Source of the DNA: DATKZH01 sp964475955
GTDB lineage: Bacteria; Planctomycetota; Planctomycetia; Pirellulales; Thermoguttaceae
DNA length: 32,769 nt
Assembly: GCA_964475955.1 (NCBI GenBank)
Contig: CAYYZY010000077.1
Span: 1-32,769, forward strand
Direction: 5' to 3'
In this document: positions 1 to 7,683 of the stretch, piece after piece
Layout of the letters: each line of letters starts with the position of its first letter
How positions within the stretch are numbered: position 1 is the stretch's first letter
Program-made: the position numbers and the translations under genes
The notes under the pieces: model-generated
What the model saw: only the letters and a program-made list of their open reading frames with translations
The model's database searches: none
What the model was told of the DNA's origin: nothing

Positions 1-2
1 GG

Positions 3-51
3 GGAAGCTGGAGCTTCCTACACGGCCGTTCCCAAGCAGGAGCTTGGGAAC
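3..51. repeat. Tandem short palindromes (REP-like)
   Basis: Two adjacent hairpins are visible. The first pairs GGAAGC (3-8) with GCTTCC (13-18) around the loop TGGA. The second pairs GTTCCCAAGC (28-37) with GCTTGGGAAC (42-51) around the loop AGGA, a perfect 10-bp stem. The same core, AAGC-TGGA-GCTT followed by GGGAAC, recurs in the 25-bp repeats at 4834-4883, so this is a dispersed family rather than a gene-specific terminator. The array may continue beyond the left edge of the window. Confidence 0.75.
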
Positions 52-113
52 GAGACGGCAAAGGAAGCATCGAGAGACAGCGGCGTCGGTCCCAAACGCC
101 TCGCAAGCCGCCC

Positions 114-644
114 ATGAGCCAACCCGACCAACAGCGCGCCGGCGGCCCGGCCAGGATCGTCTCCGGCGGACAGACCGGCGTCGACCGCGCAGCGCTCGAC
201 GTGGCGCTCGAACTGGGCATCCCGCACGGCGGGTGGTGTCCGCGCGGGCGCCTGGCCGAGGACGGCCCGATTCCCGCCCGCTACGAGCTGACCGAAACCG
301 CCTCGGCCGACTACGCGGTCCGCACCGAGCGGAACGTGGCCGAAAGCGACGCCACGCTGATCCTCCACCGCGGCGAGATCCGGGGCGGCACGCTGTTGAC
401 CCGCCAGCTCGCCGAGCGTCACCGGAAGCCGTGCCTGGTCGTCGACTTGGACAACCCGCCCGAGGTGCCCGCAGTGCGCCGCTGGCTGGCCGCCTCGCGC
501 CCCGCCGCGCTCAATGTCGCGGGCCCCCGCGAGAGCCAGAACCCCGGCATCGCCGCCCTCACCGCCGAGTTCCTCCGAAGACTTCTCGCCCACTCGGGCT
601 TAGAACTACAGCGCAAGATCGACCGAGGGCCGACTTCGACGTGA
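114..644 (+). CDS. Putative molybdenum carrier / cpYpsA-type SLOG protein
   Basis: This 176-residue protein opens its Rossmann-like core with the signature SGGQTGVDRAALD (about residues 17-29), followed by GIPHGGWCPRGRLAEDG. That pattern is characteristic of the circularly permuted YpsA branch of the SLOG superfamily, often annotated as putative molybdenum carrier protein. Later segments (RTERNVAESDATLILHRG and GPRESQNPGI) match the conserved nucleotide-pocket pattern of that family, and the length is typical. SLOG proteins are thought to bind or process nucleotide-derived ligands; the real substrate of this branch is unknown and the molybdenum label is weak. The ATG at 114 is the first start before the conserved core, and there is no clear Shine-Dalgarno sequence. 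It is convergent with the macroglobulin-like gene, about 90 bp away, and probably monocistronic. Confidence 0.8.
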   Translation: MSQPDQQRAGGPARIVSGGQTGVDRAALDVALELGIPHGGWCPRGRLAEDGPIPARYELTETASADYAVRTERNVAESDATLILHRGEIRGGTLLTRQLAERHRKPCLVVDLDNPPEVPAVRRWLAASRPAALNVAGPRESQNPGIAALTAEFLRRLLAHSGLELQRKIDRGPTST

Positions 645-734
645 AGCGGGGCAAAACGCGTAATCACTTTAAGAAATCTGGGCACCGCTCGAGGCTGCCC
701 AATCCCGCATCCGAGTCGAACCTGCGCCGTCGTA

Positions 735-3700
735 CTAATCCCGCGTGATCTCGACGCTCAGCGGTTCGTTTTCGCACTTTCGGGCGCCGTCGTCGTGCAA
801 GTAGGCGCAGGGAGGGGGCCCCGTGAAACGGCCCGGGACCGCCGCGGTCAGGTCGAGCGTGAGGCGGATTGCCTCGTCGGGGGCCAGCGTCCGCCAGTAG
901 CAGAGCACGCGCCGGGGACGCGTCTCGTAGTAGTCGAACGCGCCGGCGCGCACGAGCTTTTCGAGCTGAGCGAGTTCGACTTCCAGGCCGGCCGGCAGTC
1001 CCAACTCGGCGACCGTCATGGGCTGCCGCTCGCCGGTCGTGTTGCTCACTTCGGCCGTGAGCGTCGTAATTCGCCCCCAGGGAATTTTGGCCGTGTCGAG
1101 CCGGGTCGACAAGCGCACCGGGCAGACGTCGGCGGCGTCCTCAGCGTCGGCCTCGGAGACGGCCTTCGCGATCGGCGGCGCAACGACCCGGATCGCGCAG
1201 GTGACCTCGTCGGCGAGTTGGCCGCCGGTCGCCCGGAACGTCAGCATGCCGCTGCCTTCGCGCTCGGCCTTCATCGGGAAGAAGCAGCGTGAGGTCCGGT
1301 GCGGTTTGAGTTCGAGCTCCTGCTCGCCGGCCTCTTCGAGCGCCAAGAGGCGGCCGTGCTCCAAGGCCACCTTGAGGGAGGCGCTTCCGTCGGTATGGTT
1401 TGAAATGGCCAGCGGCAAATCGATCCGGTCGTCGACGCCGACCTCCGACGGCAGTTGCGGCGCGAGCGTCAGGGGGGTGTGGACCGACGTCTCGCCCGTC
1501 CCGCGGCCGATTCGCCCCCCCTCGGCCACACCCTCGGCGAACACTCGGTAGCGACCGGCCCCTCCTGGGGTGATTGCCTCCGCCTGCGCCTGGCCCTGCT
1601 CGCCTGACCGGAGGACGCCCGGCACGGCCGCGTCGCCGTTCGGCTGGAGGGCGTCGGCCTTGGGCGAGGTCTCATCAGGCTCGTCGGCCTCGGCGGGGAG
1701 CGGCAGCGATTCGGGGGCCATGTCGAAGGGGACGTAGGCCGTGGTCGCTTCCGGCGGCGACTTCCACCGCCCGGGGTCCATCAGGATCCCCCCGACGATC
1801 AGGCAGGCGGTCGCCGTCACGATCGCGGTGGCCCAGAGCCTCGCCCCGCCGGCGACGTTCAGCAGGTTGAGCATCGCCACGAGCATCACCAGCCCGACGC
1901 CTCCGAAGAAGCTCAAGGCCGTCAGGGCGTTCGATGCGCGGGTGCGATGGGCCCGGTACTTGGCGAGGTTCTCGCGGTACCGCTGTTGGAGTTCGACGAG
2001 GTTGTCGAACACGGCGGGCGGATTGGCCCGGGCTCCCAGCGCGGCGACGCGGTTCAGGCGCGGCTCCTTGTCCTCCCGGCCGTCGAGGCGGCTTTCCAGG
2101 AACCTCCGCCATCCCTGCGTGCCCAGGAGCAGGTCGAGGGCGACCGCGGCCTCGCGGCTTTCGGAGAGATAGAACTCCGAGTCGCCGAGCGCCTCCAGGC
2201 GGTCCACCTCGGTGCCCAGCAGGAAGTGGACCGGCATGCTGGGCGCCCGCTCGAGGGCGAGCAGCGATTCGGGGGCCAACCCCAGGCCGAGCACGGCCGG
2301 CACGGGATCGCCCGTCTCGTCGCGGGTGGCAAGCGACAGCTCGACCGTGTCGCCGGGAGCGTGGGGGCCGCGCTTCGCATCGGCCTCGACTTCGACCTTG
2401 AGCGCCCCGGCGGGCGGGCGGTAGACGAGGCGCTCGGCGACGGGCTCCGGCGGGCGGACGCTGTAGTCGTAGATCGTCAGCCGGATCACGCCCTCCGCCT
2501 CTTCATCGAGCGGGAGGCTCACCGGGTTCGCCTCGCTCTGGTTGGTGACGAAGAGCCGCTGTCCGACGGGCATCCCGCGGCACCAGGCCGCGGCCACCAG
2601 CGGCATGCCCGCATGCGTCGCGCGCACGTTGAATTCCAGCGGCTTTCCCTCCTGGAACACGCCCAGCCCGGCACTCAGCACGACGGAGTGGTTCGCGGAG
2701 ACGTCGGGGAGCGGCACCACTTGGGGCTCCCCCGCGGTGTTCGCCAGCACGAAGCCGTACTGTTCGCCCGGCCGGGGGACGAAGCTGAACGCCCCCATAC
2801 CCCGGTGGGAGGTCGCCACGCCCACGACGCGGCCGCCCTGGCCGTCGACGACCGTACCGCGCACGTCGACCGGCCGGCCGAGCCGATCGCGGGCCGCCAG
2901 GTAGACGCGGTTCTCGAGGTCCGCCACGAGCGTGCCGCCCTCAGGGAAGAACTGCACGTCGACGGGGCCGAGCCGGAGGGGGATCTCCGCCGCGACCGTC
3001 TGGCGCGCGCCGCCGTCGTCGACCGCCACGATCAGGTGCCCCTCGCCGCCTTCGACCTTCTCGGGCAGCTTGAACTCCATGCGGAGCGTGCCTTGCTCCG
3101 ACGCTTCGGCCGACTGCTCGTGAATCGTCTGGCCGGCGACCCTGGCCTCGACTTTCAACTTCGCGCCGGCCGCCGGGCCCCCTTGCGCCCGGCGCGCGGA
3201 GAAATCGGCGGTGACCGTGTCGCCCGGCCGGTACGCGCTCCGGTTGAAATCGAGTTGGGCGACGAGTTCAGGCGTGCGGTAGCGGTGCACGAAGAACGAT
3301 CGACGCTCGTCCGGAAAGGCCCCGTCGATGCTGCGCGCCACTAAGGTATATTTACCCCCAGCCAGACCGTCGGGAAGCAAGAACCAGCCGCTGGCGCCGC
3401 CCCGCTTGACGACGCTCTCGCCCTCCAAACCGGCGACCGGCGCCCCGCCCGGGCCGAGCACCTCGAAGGCGACCGGCAGCCGGCGATCGGCCGAGAACCG
3501 GAACCGGGACGGCACGAGCGCGCGGTAGTGGAGCGTTTCGCCGGGGCGGTAAAGGGGCCGGTCCGTCGCCAGGTACGCGGCGTAGCGCACCGGCTCGACG
3601 GCCAGGCGCGAGGCGATCTTCTCCTGGCGTCCCTCGTGGCCGGCCAGCACCTCGACGGCGAGGCCGCCGACGATCTCCAGGTCGGCGGGGATGGTGACCT

Positions 3701-4067
3701 CCAGGCGGCCGCTCTCGTTGGTCTCCTCCTTGTGGAGCATCAGCCGCTTGCCGTCCGGGGCGAAGACCGCGAACTCCACTTGCGCCGAAACCGGCGCGCC
3801 AGTCACCGACGTGGTCATCACCGAATAGGCGTTGTCCATGCCGGGCCGCAGCTTGGCCGGCCCGGTCACACGCAGCCGCAGGTGGTCGGCGGCGATGTCG
3901 GCCAGTTGCGACCGGTGATAGAGCCAGCCGCCGAGCGAGATCAGAAGCAACACGACCGCCGTCACCCCGACCGTCCAGTCGGCGCCCCGGGCCCACGGGG
4001 TGCGCGCGCTGCGGCCCGTACGGGCCACGCGCTGGGGGCGAGTGGGCTCGGCGGGCGTGTCCATCAT
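735..4067 (-). CDS. Membrane-anchored alpha-2-macroglobulin-like protein lacking the thioester domain
   Basis: The protein has about 1110 residues. A short basic N-terminal tail precedes a transmembrane anchor (about residues 31-50), then beta-rich macroglobulin domains. The MG2 hallmark DRPLYRPGETLHYRAL is clear, and the next domain has the related SAYRPGDTVTADF. Two further hydrophobic helices lie in mid-protein (about 710-760). An ANA-like region follows, and the C-terminus (about 1010-1108) matches the receptor-binding fold, with LGLPAGLEVE, RVLCYWRTLAPDE and a GPPPCAYLH motif. The thioester domain that normally separates the last two regions, with its Cys-Gly-Cys/Glu-Gln motif, is absent; only about 30 residues join them. 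Family members trap proteases at the cell surface; without the thioester the role here is more likely structural or adhesive. I chose the paired ATG at 4067/4064. An upstream in-frame start at 4211 would add 48 low-complexity residues and overlap the divergent sulfatase promoter. Confidence 0.8.
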   Translation of the reverse strand: MMDTPAEPTRPQRVARTGRSARTPWARGADWTVGVTAVVLLLISLGGWLYHRSQLADIAADHLRLRVTGPAKLRPGMDNAYSVMTTSVTGAPVSAQVEFAVFAPDGKRLMLHKEETNESGRLEVTIPADLEIVGGLAVEVLAGHEGRQEKIASRLAVEPVRYAAYLATDRPLYRPGETLHYRALVPSRFRFSADRRLPVAFEVLGPGGAPVAGLEGESVVKRGGASGWFLLPDGLAGGKYTLVARSIDGAFPDERRSFFVHRYRTPELVAQLDFNRSAYRPGDTVTADFSARRAQGGPAAGAKLKVEARVAGQTIHEQSAEASEQGTLRMEFKLPEKVEGGEGHLIVAVDDGGARQTVAAEIPLRLGPVDVQFFPEGGTLVADLENRVYLAARDRLGRPVDVRGTVVDGQGGRVVGVATSHRGMGAFSFVPRPGEQYGFVLANTAGEPQVVPLPDVSANHSVVLSAGLGVFQEGKPLEFNVRATHAGMPLVAAAWCRGMPVGQRLFVTNQSEANPVSLPLDEEAEGVIRLTIYDYSVRPPEPVAERLVYRPPAGALKVEVEADAKRGPHAPGDTVELSLATRDETGDPVPAVLGLGLAPESLLALERAPSMPVHFLLGTEVDRLEALGDSEFYLSESREAAVALDLLLGTQGWRRFLESRLDGREDKEPRLNRVAALGARANPPAVFDNLVELQQRYRENLAKYRAHRTRASNALTALSFFGGVGLVMLVAMLNLLNVAGGARLWATAIVTATACLIVGGILMDPGRWKSPPEATTAYVPFDMAPESLPLPAEADEPDETSPKADALQPNGDAAVPGVLRSGEQGQAQAEAITPGGAGRYRVFAEGVAEGGRIGRGTGETSVHTPLTLAPQLPSEVGVDDRIDLPLAISNHTDGSASLKVALEHGRLLALEEAGEQELELKPHRTSRCFFPMKAEREGSGMLTFRATGGQLADEVTCAIRVVAPPIAKAVSEADAEDAADVCPVRLSTRLDTAKIPWGRITTLTAEVSNTTGERQPMTVAELGLPAGLEVELAQLEKLVRAGAFDYYETRPRRVLCYWRTLAPDEAIRLTLDLTAAVPGRFTGPPPCAYLHDDGARKCENEPLSVEITRD

Positions 4068-4205
4068 TGGGCGACTCGCGGTCGGAGGAGATGCCCGGCA
4101 CGTCGGTTCTTCCGGCGGCCGTTCGGGGCCAAGCGGCGGCTGACGCGGCAGCCCCAAGGCTACCGCAACGAGCGCCGTCGGACAAGGGGGCGCACCAGCG
4201 GCCGA

Positions 4206-4233
4206 TTGCATCGTCGCTTCACCCGACTATACT
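4206..4233 (+). promoter_or_regulatory. Candidate sigma-70-type promoter of the sulfatase gene
   Basis: TTGCAT (4206-4211) and TATACT (4228-4233) are separated by 16 bp. They lie about 50 bp upstream of the sulfatase ATG, which has a GGAGGA ribosome-binding site at 4275-4280. The promoter and start look intact although the gene downstream is truncated. Confidence 0.45.
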
Positions 4234-4285
4234 GACCTCCCGGCGGTTCCCCCGGATAGCGCATCCGAACTTGCGGAGGATTCCC

Positions 4286-4834
4286 ATGAGGCAACTCACG
4301 GCACGACGGCCCTCGGCGGCCCTTGTTTGCGCGTTCTCTGCGTTGTTCTCCGTGGCTCCAGGCCCCGGGCGGATCGCCGCGGCCGCGCCGGCCGGCGGTG
4401 ACCGGCCCAACATCGTCCTCATCGTGGCCGACGACCTGGGCTACGGCGATCTGGCCTGCTACGGCTGCCCCGACACGCGCACGCCCACGCTCGACCGGCT
4501 GGCCGCCGAAGGGGTGCGCTTCACCCAATTCTATGCCAACGGGCCGGAGTGTTCGCCCACGCGCACCGCGCTGATGACCGGGCGCTACCAGCACCACGTG
4601 GGCGGCCTGGAATGCGCGATCGGCACGGGCAACGTGGGGCGCTACGACGACGCGATTCGGCTCGCCGAACGGCGCGACCTGGGACTGCCCACCAGCGAGA
4701 CGACCATCGTCCGCCTGCTCAAGCAGGCCGGCTACACGGCGGTCGGCTTCGGCAAGTGGCATCTCGGTTACGAGCCCAAGTTCGGGCCGCTGGAGCACGG
4801 CTTCGACCATTTCTTCGGGCCGCTTGGGAACTAG
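4286..4834 (+). pseudogene. 3'-truncated formylglycine-dependent sulfatase
   Basis: The 182-residue product begins with a secretion signal (about residues 8-35) and enters the alkaline-phosphatase-like fold with NIVLIVADDLGYGD, giving the metal-binding Asp pair D49/D50. The sulfatase signature follows as C89-S-P-T-R93, in which the cysteine would become formylglycine. GKWHLGYEPKFGPLEHGFDHFFG then matches the next conserved block. The frame stops at 4832-4834 straight after FGPLGN, inside a 25-bp repeat that supplies the TAG. Family members are usually about 450-550 residues, so roughly two thirds is missing, including C-terminal metal ligands; the product cannot be a complete enzyme. No sulfatase C-terminus appears downstream before the symporter gene, so the remainder was deleted or moved rather than frameshifted. 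Promoter and ribosome-binding site remain. The family assignment is near certain, the loss of function very likely. Confidence 0.88.
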
Positions 4835-4890
4835 GGTGAAGCTGGAGCTTGGGAACCAGGGTGAAGCTGGGCCTTGGGAACTACGGTGAA
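4821..4890. repeat. 25-bp tandem repeat cluster at the sulfatase breakpoint
   Basis: Two full 25-bp units lie at 4834-4858 and 4859-4883. They share GGGTGAAGCTGG, then CTTGGGAAC, and differ at only a few positions. A partial unit precedes them (CTTGGGAACTA, from 4823) and a partial unit follows (CGGTGAAG). The core matches the palindromes at 3-51. The cluster sits exactly where sulfatase homology ends, so it is the likely site of the recombination or deletion that truncated the gene. Confidence 0.8.
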
Positions 4891-4928
4891 GTTACTCTAC
4901 CTGTGCGATTTGGCTGAGACCTAGCGGC

Positions 4929-6311
4929 ATGTCGTCCCACGAACAACCATCCCCGCAGGACGCCACAGAACCGGGCCGCGGTTCCTCGGCTGGCTCGGCG
5001 CGGCTGGCGTGGTACATCGCCGCGGCGGTGGTCGCGGCGCTGGCCTTCGCGTTCCTCCTGCCGCACGTCGCGGCGCTGTTTGGATTGGGCGACGAAGGCC
5101 TCGCCGCACTCTTGTCGACGATCGAGCTGGGCGGCACGCTCTTCTTGCGCCTCTTGAAGATGATCGTCGTCCCGCTGGTGATGTTCAGCGTGGCCGCCGG
5201 CGTGCTCGGCGTGGGCGACGTGCGCCGGCTGGGCCGACCCGGCGCCGCCGTCCTCCTCTACTTCCCCACCACCACCGTGCTGGCCGCCATCGTCGGACTC
5301 ACGCTGGTCAACGCGATCCGGCCCGGCACGGGCGCGCTCTCCGGGGCCGCGCCGGAAGCGGCCGCCGAGCCTTCGCCCGGGCAACCGGCCCGCCCGGAAG
5401 CGCCCGGCGCCCCCGGCCAACGGCCGACCACGCTCGGCGAGGCGATCCGGCAGCTCGCCCTGACCGTCTGCACCGACAACCTCTTCCGCGCCATGGCCGA
5501 GGGGAACCTGCTGCCCTTGATCGTGTTCAGCATCCTCTTCGCCGGGGTGCTCACCACCATGGGGCGGCGGGCCGAGCCGGTCGCGCGGGTGGTCACTGCC
5601 ACGAGCGAAGCCCTCCTGAAGCTGGTGATGCTCATCATGTGGATCGCCCCGTTCGGCGTCTTCTGCCTGGTGGCCGCCCAGTTCGGCGAGGCCGTGGTCG
5701 ACGAGAAGTCGGCCGAGACGTTCGGCGGGCTGGCGGCCTACATTGCGGTGATCGCCCTGGGCTTGGCGATCCACTGTCTGGTTACCCTGCCGCTGGTGCT
5801 GTTCCTGCTCACGCGGCGCCGCCCGTACCGGTTCCTCTTCCAGATGTCGGAAGCCCTGCTCACGGCCTTTTCCACGGCCAGCTCGTCGGCCACGCTGCCG
5901 GTGTCGATGGAATGCGCCCAGCGGCGCGCCCGGGTGTCGCGGCGCTCGGTCGAGTTCGTGCTCCCGCTCGGTTCGACGGTCAACATGGACGGCACGGCGC
6001 TGTACCAGTCCGTAGCGGCCGTGTTCATCGCGCAGGCGGCGGGCATCCCGCTCGGGCCGCTGGAGCAGATGACGATCGTGGGCACGGCCACGCTGGCCTC
6101 GATCGGCACGGCGGGCGTGCCGCAGTCGGGGTTGATCGCGCTTTTGATCGTGTTGAGCGCGGTCGGTCTTTCCGGTGAGGGCCTGGCGCTGGTCCTCTCG
6201 GTCGACTGGCTCGTCGACCGCCTGCGCACCACGGTCAACGTCTTCGGCGACGCGGTGGGCGCAGCGGTGGTGGAGCGGCGGTTTTCTTCTACAACTCTTG
6301 GTGTTGGCTAG
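4929..6311 (+). CDS. Dicarboxylate/amino acid:cation symporter (DAACS/SDF family)
   Basis: This 460-residue integral membrane protein belongs to the sodium- or proton-coupled glutamate/aspartate/C4-dicarboxylate transporters (GltP, DctA, GltPh relatives). The first membrane segment is at about 26-48. LLKMIVVPLVMFSVAAGV is the conserved third helix region. The diagnostic serine-rich re-entrant hairpin is seen as FSTASSSATLPVSM, followed by the cation/substrate motif NMDGTALYQ, a second hairpin TLASIGTAGVPQSG, and a C-terminal VDWLVDRLRTTVNVFGDA that matches the substrate-binding TM8 motif. An extended Pro/Ala-rich extracytoplasmic loop (about 135-165) is longer than in E. coli homologs. All motifs are present, so it should be functional; the exact substrate cannot be read. 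The ATG at 4929 follows the repeat cluster by 40 bp, with no strong Shine-Dalgarno sequence and no obvious operon partner. Confidence 0.93.
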   Translation: MSSHEQPSPQDATEPGRGSSAGSARLAWYIAAAVVAALAFAFLLPHVAALFGLGDEGLAALLSTIELGGTLFLRLLKMIVVPLVMFSVAAGVLGVGDVRRLGRPGAAVLLYFPTTTVLAAIVGLTLVNAIRPGTGALSGAAPEAAAEPSPGQPARPEAPGAPGQRPTTLGEAIRQLALTVCTDNLFRAMAEGNLLPLIVFSILFAGVLTTMGRRAEPVARVVTATSEALLKLVMLIMWIAPFGVFCLVAAQFGEAVVDEKSAETFGGLAAYIAVIALGLAIHCLVTLPLVLFLLTRRRPYRFLFQMSEALLTAFSTASSSATLPVSMECAQRRARVSRRSVEFVLPLGSTVNMDGTALYQSVAAVFIAQAAGIPLGPLEQMTIVGTATLASIGTAGVPQSGLIALLIVLSAVGLSGEGLALVLSVDWLVDRLRTTVNVFGDAVGAAVVERRFSSTTLGVG

Positions 6312-6319
6312 CCAGCACC
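6300..6319 (+). terminator. Possible hairpin overlapping the symporter stop codon
   Basis: GGTGTTGG (6300-6307) pairs with CCAGCACC (6312-6319), including one G-T pair, around the loop CTAG, which contains most of the stop codon. The T-run behind it is weak, so termination is only a suggestion. Confidence 0.3.
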
Positions 6320-6522
6320 GTTTAGGAGCAGCACCCCCCGTCATACCGTTCTCTTGGGGACGCGCCTGGTTCTTGCCCGGAAATCCTCCGGTACGATCAA
6401 TGGCCGTTCCTGTCGCGCCGGGCCCAGCTACTGTGCGTCCGAGAATCGTGACATGCGTATTTCTCGGTTCTGTTGGTTTCGCGCGACGCACAAGCCCTCG
6501 AGATCGCTCGGGTGGCGTTCAC

Positions 6523-6714
6523 TCACTTCGCCAGCTTCGCCTTGTTGGCGAGGATGCACTGTGGGGCCAGGGCCGGGCGCGAGTCTGCGTTCATGAGGCG
6601 GCTGACGGTGGACTGGGACACGCCAAGGCGCTTGGCAAGATCCGATGCCGTGATGTGGTGCTCAGGCATCCTTCGGCGCAGCTCCGACGCTAGCCGTTCT
6701 GCAAAACCACCCAT
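6523..6714 (-). CDS. Small helix-turn-helix DNA-binding protein (XRE/Cro-like)
   Basis: This 63-residue protein carries a clear helix-turn-helix: ASDLAKRLGVSQSTVSRLMNAD, with the turn GVS and recognition helix QSTVSRLM. The preceding helix, FAERLASELRRRMP, is also typical of XRE/Cro-type domains. The usual last helices (pattern SRPSLDTLxKIAKAL) look replaced by a short divergent tail, so the domain may be minimal or slightly decayed. I start at the ATG at 6714, which has a GGGAG ribosome-binding site upstream; a longer in-frame reading to 6954 would overlap the divergent gene and adds low-quality sequence. It is transcribed away from the two-gene unit at 6867-7605 across a 152-bp intergenic region. 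That layout is common for autoregulating repressors of toxin-antitoxin or mobile cassettes, so it is probably their regulator (inference). Confidence 0.65.
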   Translation of the reverse strand: MGGFAERLASELRRRMPEHHITASDLAKRLGVSQSTVSRLMNADSRPALAPQCILANKAKLAK

Positions 6715-6866
6715 CAAGGGGGGCTCCCGTTGCGGGTTTCTGCTATTGCATTGCCTTGGCGAAAGGGGATACTGCGACGATTTCAGAATATCCTGTAAAT
6801 CCAGCCCGGTTCCCACACGCAAATCGGGCCAACAGACTGAATGAGAGGCAAAGGAGAACCCATCTA
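6715..6866. promoter_or_regulatory. Divergent control region of the HTH cassette
   Basis: This 152-bp stretch separates the HTH gene (-) from the two-gene unit (+). It is visibly richer in A and T than its surroundings in the middle (about 6765-6805) and carries AAGGAG (6851-6856), the ribosome-binding site for the ATG at 6867. I see no convincing long palindromic operator or consensus promoter. The architecture suggests both promoters and an HTH operator lie here. Confidence 0.35.
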
Positions 6867-7193
6867 ATGTCCGGGCCCCTTGTTGAAGCCGACCTTCAGG
6901 AGCGTTTCGAGCATCTCCGAGACGAGTGGAAATCACGATCGCGGTACTTGTCAAACAGCGCGCAAATCGCCATGCTCTGGCCGTACCAGCAAATCATCGG
7001 CATGGGGCTTCCGGCCGTTCCGCTGATCTTGGCGGAATTGTGCCGCGAGACGGACCATTGGTTCTGGGCTCTGGAGGCCATCACGGGAAAAGACCCGGTG
7101 CCCCCACAAGCCGCAGGCAACGTCGAACAGATGGCGAAGGCATGGCTCGAATGGGGGAAACAGGAAGGGCTGGCGTCTGATGCTCCCGCATGA
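6867..7193 (+). CDS. Conserved small hypothetical protein, first gene of accessory pair
   Basis: The 108-residue protein starts at an ATG with a good AAGGAG site 10 bp upstream. It reads as mostly helical and acidic, without a signal peptide or membrane segment, so it is cytoplasmic. Distinctive blocks are FEHLRDEWKSRSRYLSN, QQIIGMGLPAVPLILAEL and HWFWALEAITGKDPVP, then MAKAWLEWGKQEG. I recognise this pattern as that of a widespread family of small uncharacterised bacterial proteins, often found beside a DUF7689-like gene; I know of no function. Its stop overlaps the next start by 14 bp (7180-7193), implying translational coupling and stoichiometric expression, as in antitoxin-toxin or immunity pairs. 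It could be the neutralising or scaffold partner of the downstream Cys/His protein (inference). Confidence 0.72.
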   Translation: MSGPLVEADLQERFEHLRDEWKSRSRYLSNSAQIAMLWPYQQIIGMGLPAVPLILAELCRETDHWFWALEAITGKDPVPPQAAGNVEQMAKAWLEWGKQEGLASDAPA

Positions 7194-7605
7194 TGTATTT
7201 CCCGCTTTGACCGAAAGGAATCATCGGCCAACGAGTCCGCCCAGTGTTGGCTATAACTGCGTCGCCTGGACCGCAGGTGATACCGCGCACTGGTGGCAGC
7301 CGGGGGTGTATTGGCCGGTCGAAGCGGGACGGGACAACCACGGCATTGGTGCGCTGGAGGACGCTTTCCGATCCTTGGGATATGAGCCGTGTGCGGACGG
7401 CTGTGTTGAGCCGGGCTTCGAGAAGGTGGCTCTCTACGGCTCCGGCTTCGTCTATACGCACGCCGCGCGCCAACTGCCCGACGGCAGATGGACAAGCAAG
7501 CTGGGCAAGGCCGAGGATATCGAGCATGATAAGCCGGACGACGTTGCCGGCGGCGTCTACGGGGAAGTCGTGCAGTTCATGAGACGCGCCGCCCCCAATC
7601 GCTAA
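7180..7605 (+). CDS. DUF7689-like Cys/His protein, second gene of accessory pair
   Basis: This 141-residue protein has the conserved blocks GYNCVAWTAGD (C27), YWPVEAG, GYEPC, EKVALYG, THAARQLPDGRWTSKLGK (H94) and EDIEHDKPDD (D113, H116), ending with YGEVVQFMRR. I match this from memory to the DUF7689-type proteins of bacteria and fungi. A cysteine in an N-C-x-A-W context, a later His followed by a strand, and a further polar residue recall papain-like hydrolases such as NlpC/P60 or transglutaminase folds, so C27/H94/D113 is a testable catalytic triad (inference). There is no secretion signal. It starts within the 3' end of the 108-residue gene. The module, with a divergent HTH protein and flanked by unrelated housekeeping genes, looks like a mobile accessory cassette; a toxin-antitoxin or defence role is possible but unproven. 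Confidence 0.75.
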   Translation: MLPHDVFPALTERNHRPTSPPSVGYNCVAWTAGDTAHWWQPGVYWPVEAGRDNHGIGALEDAFRSLGYEPCADGCVEPGFEKVALYGSGFVYTHAARQLPDGRWTSKLGKAEDIEHDKPDDVAGGVYGEVVQFMRRAAPNR

Positions 7606-7683
7606 CGCGATCCGCGCCAGTGGCTTCTCCTGGTGCGCAGCGCGCCCGACTCCCCGGGCGAAACAGGAGCCCGAAAACCGGGA

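Noticed and set aside
1947..3344. Long plus-strand open frame (465 codons) antisense to the macroglobulin-like gene
   Set aside because: It is His/Arg/Gly-rich with no recognisable motif, and the minus-strand gene on the same DNA has clear MG-domain signatures. High GC content produces such shadows.
4881..6491. Minus-strand frame of 536 codons antisense to the symporter
   Set aside because: His/Arg/Asp-rich shadow of a clear DAACS transporter.
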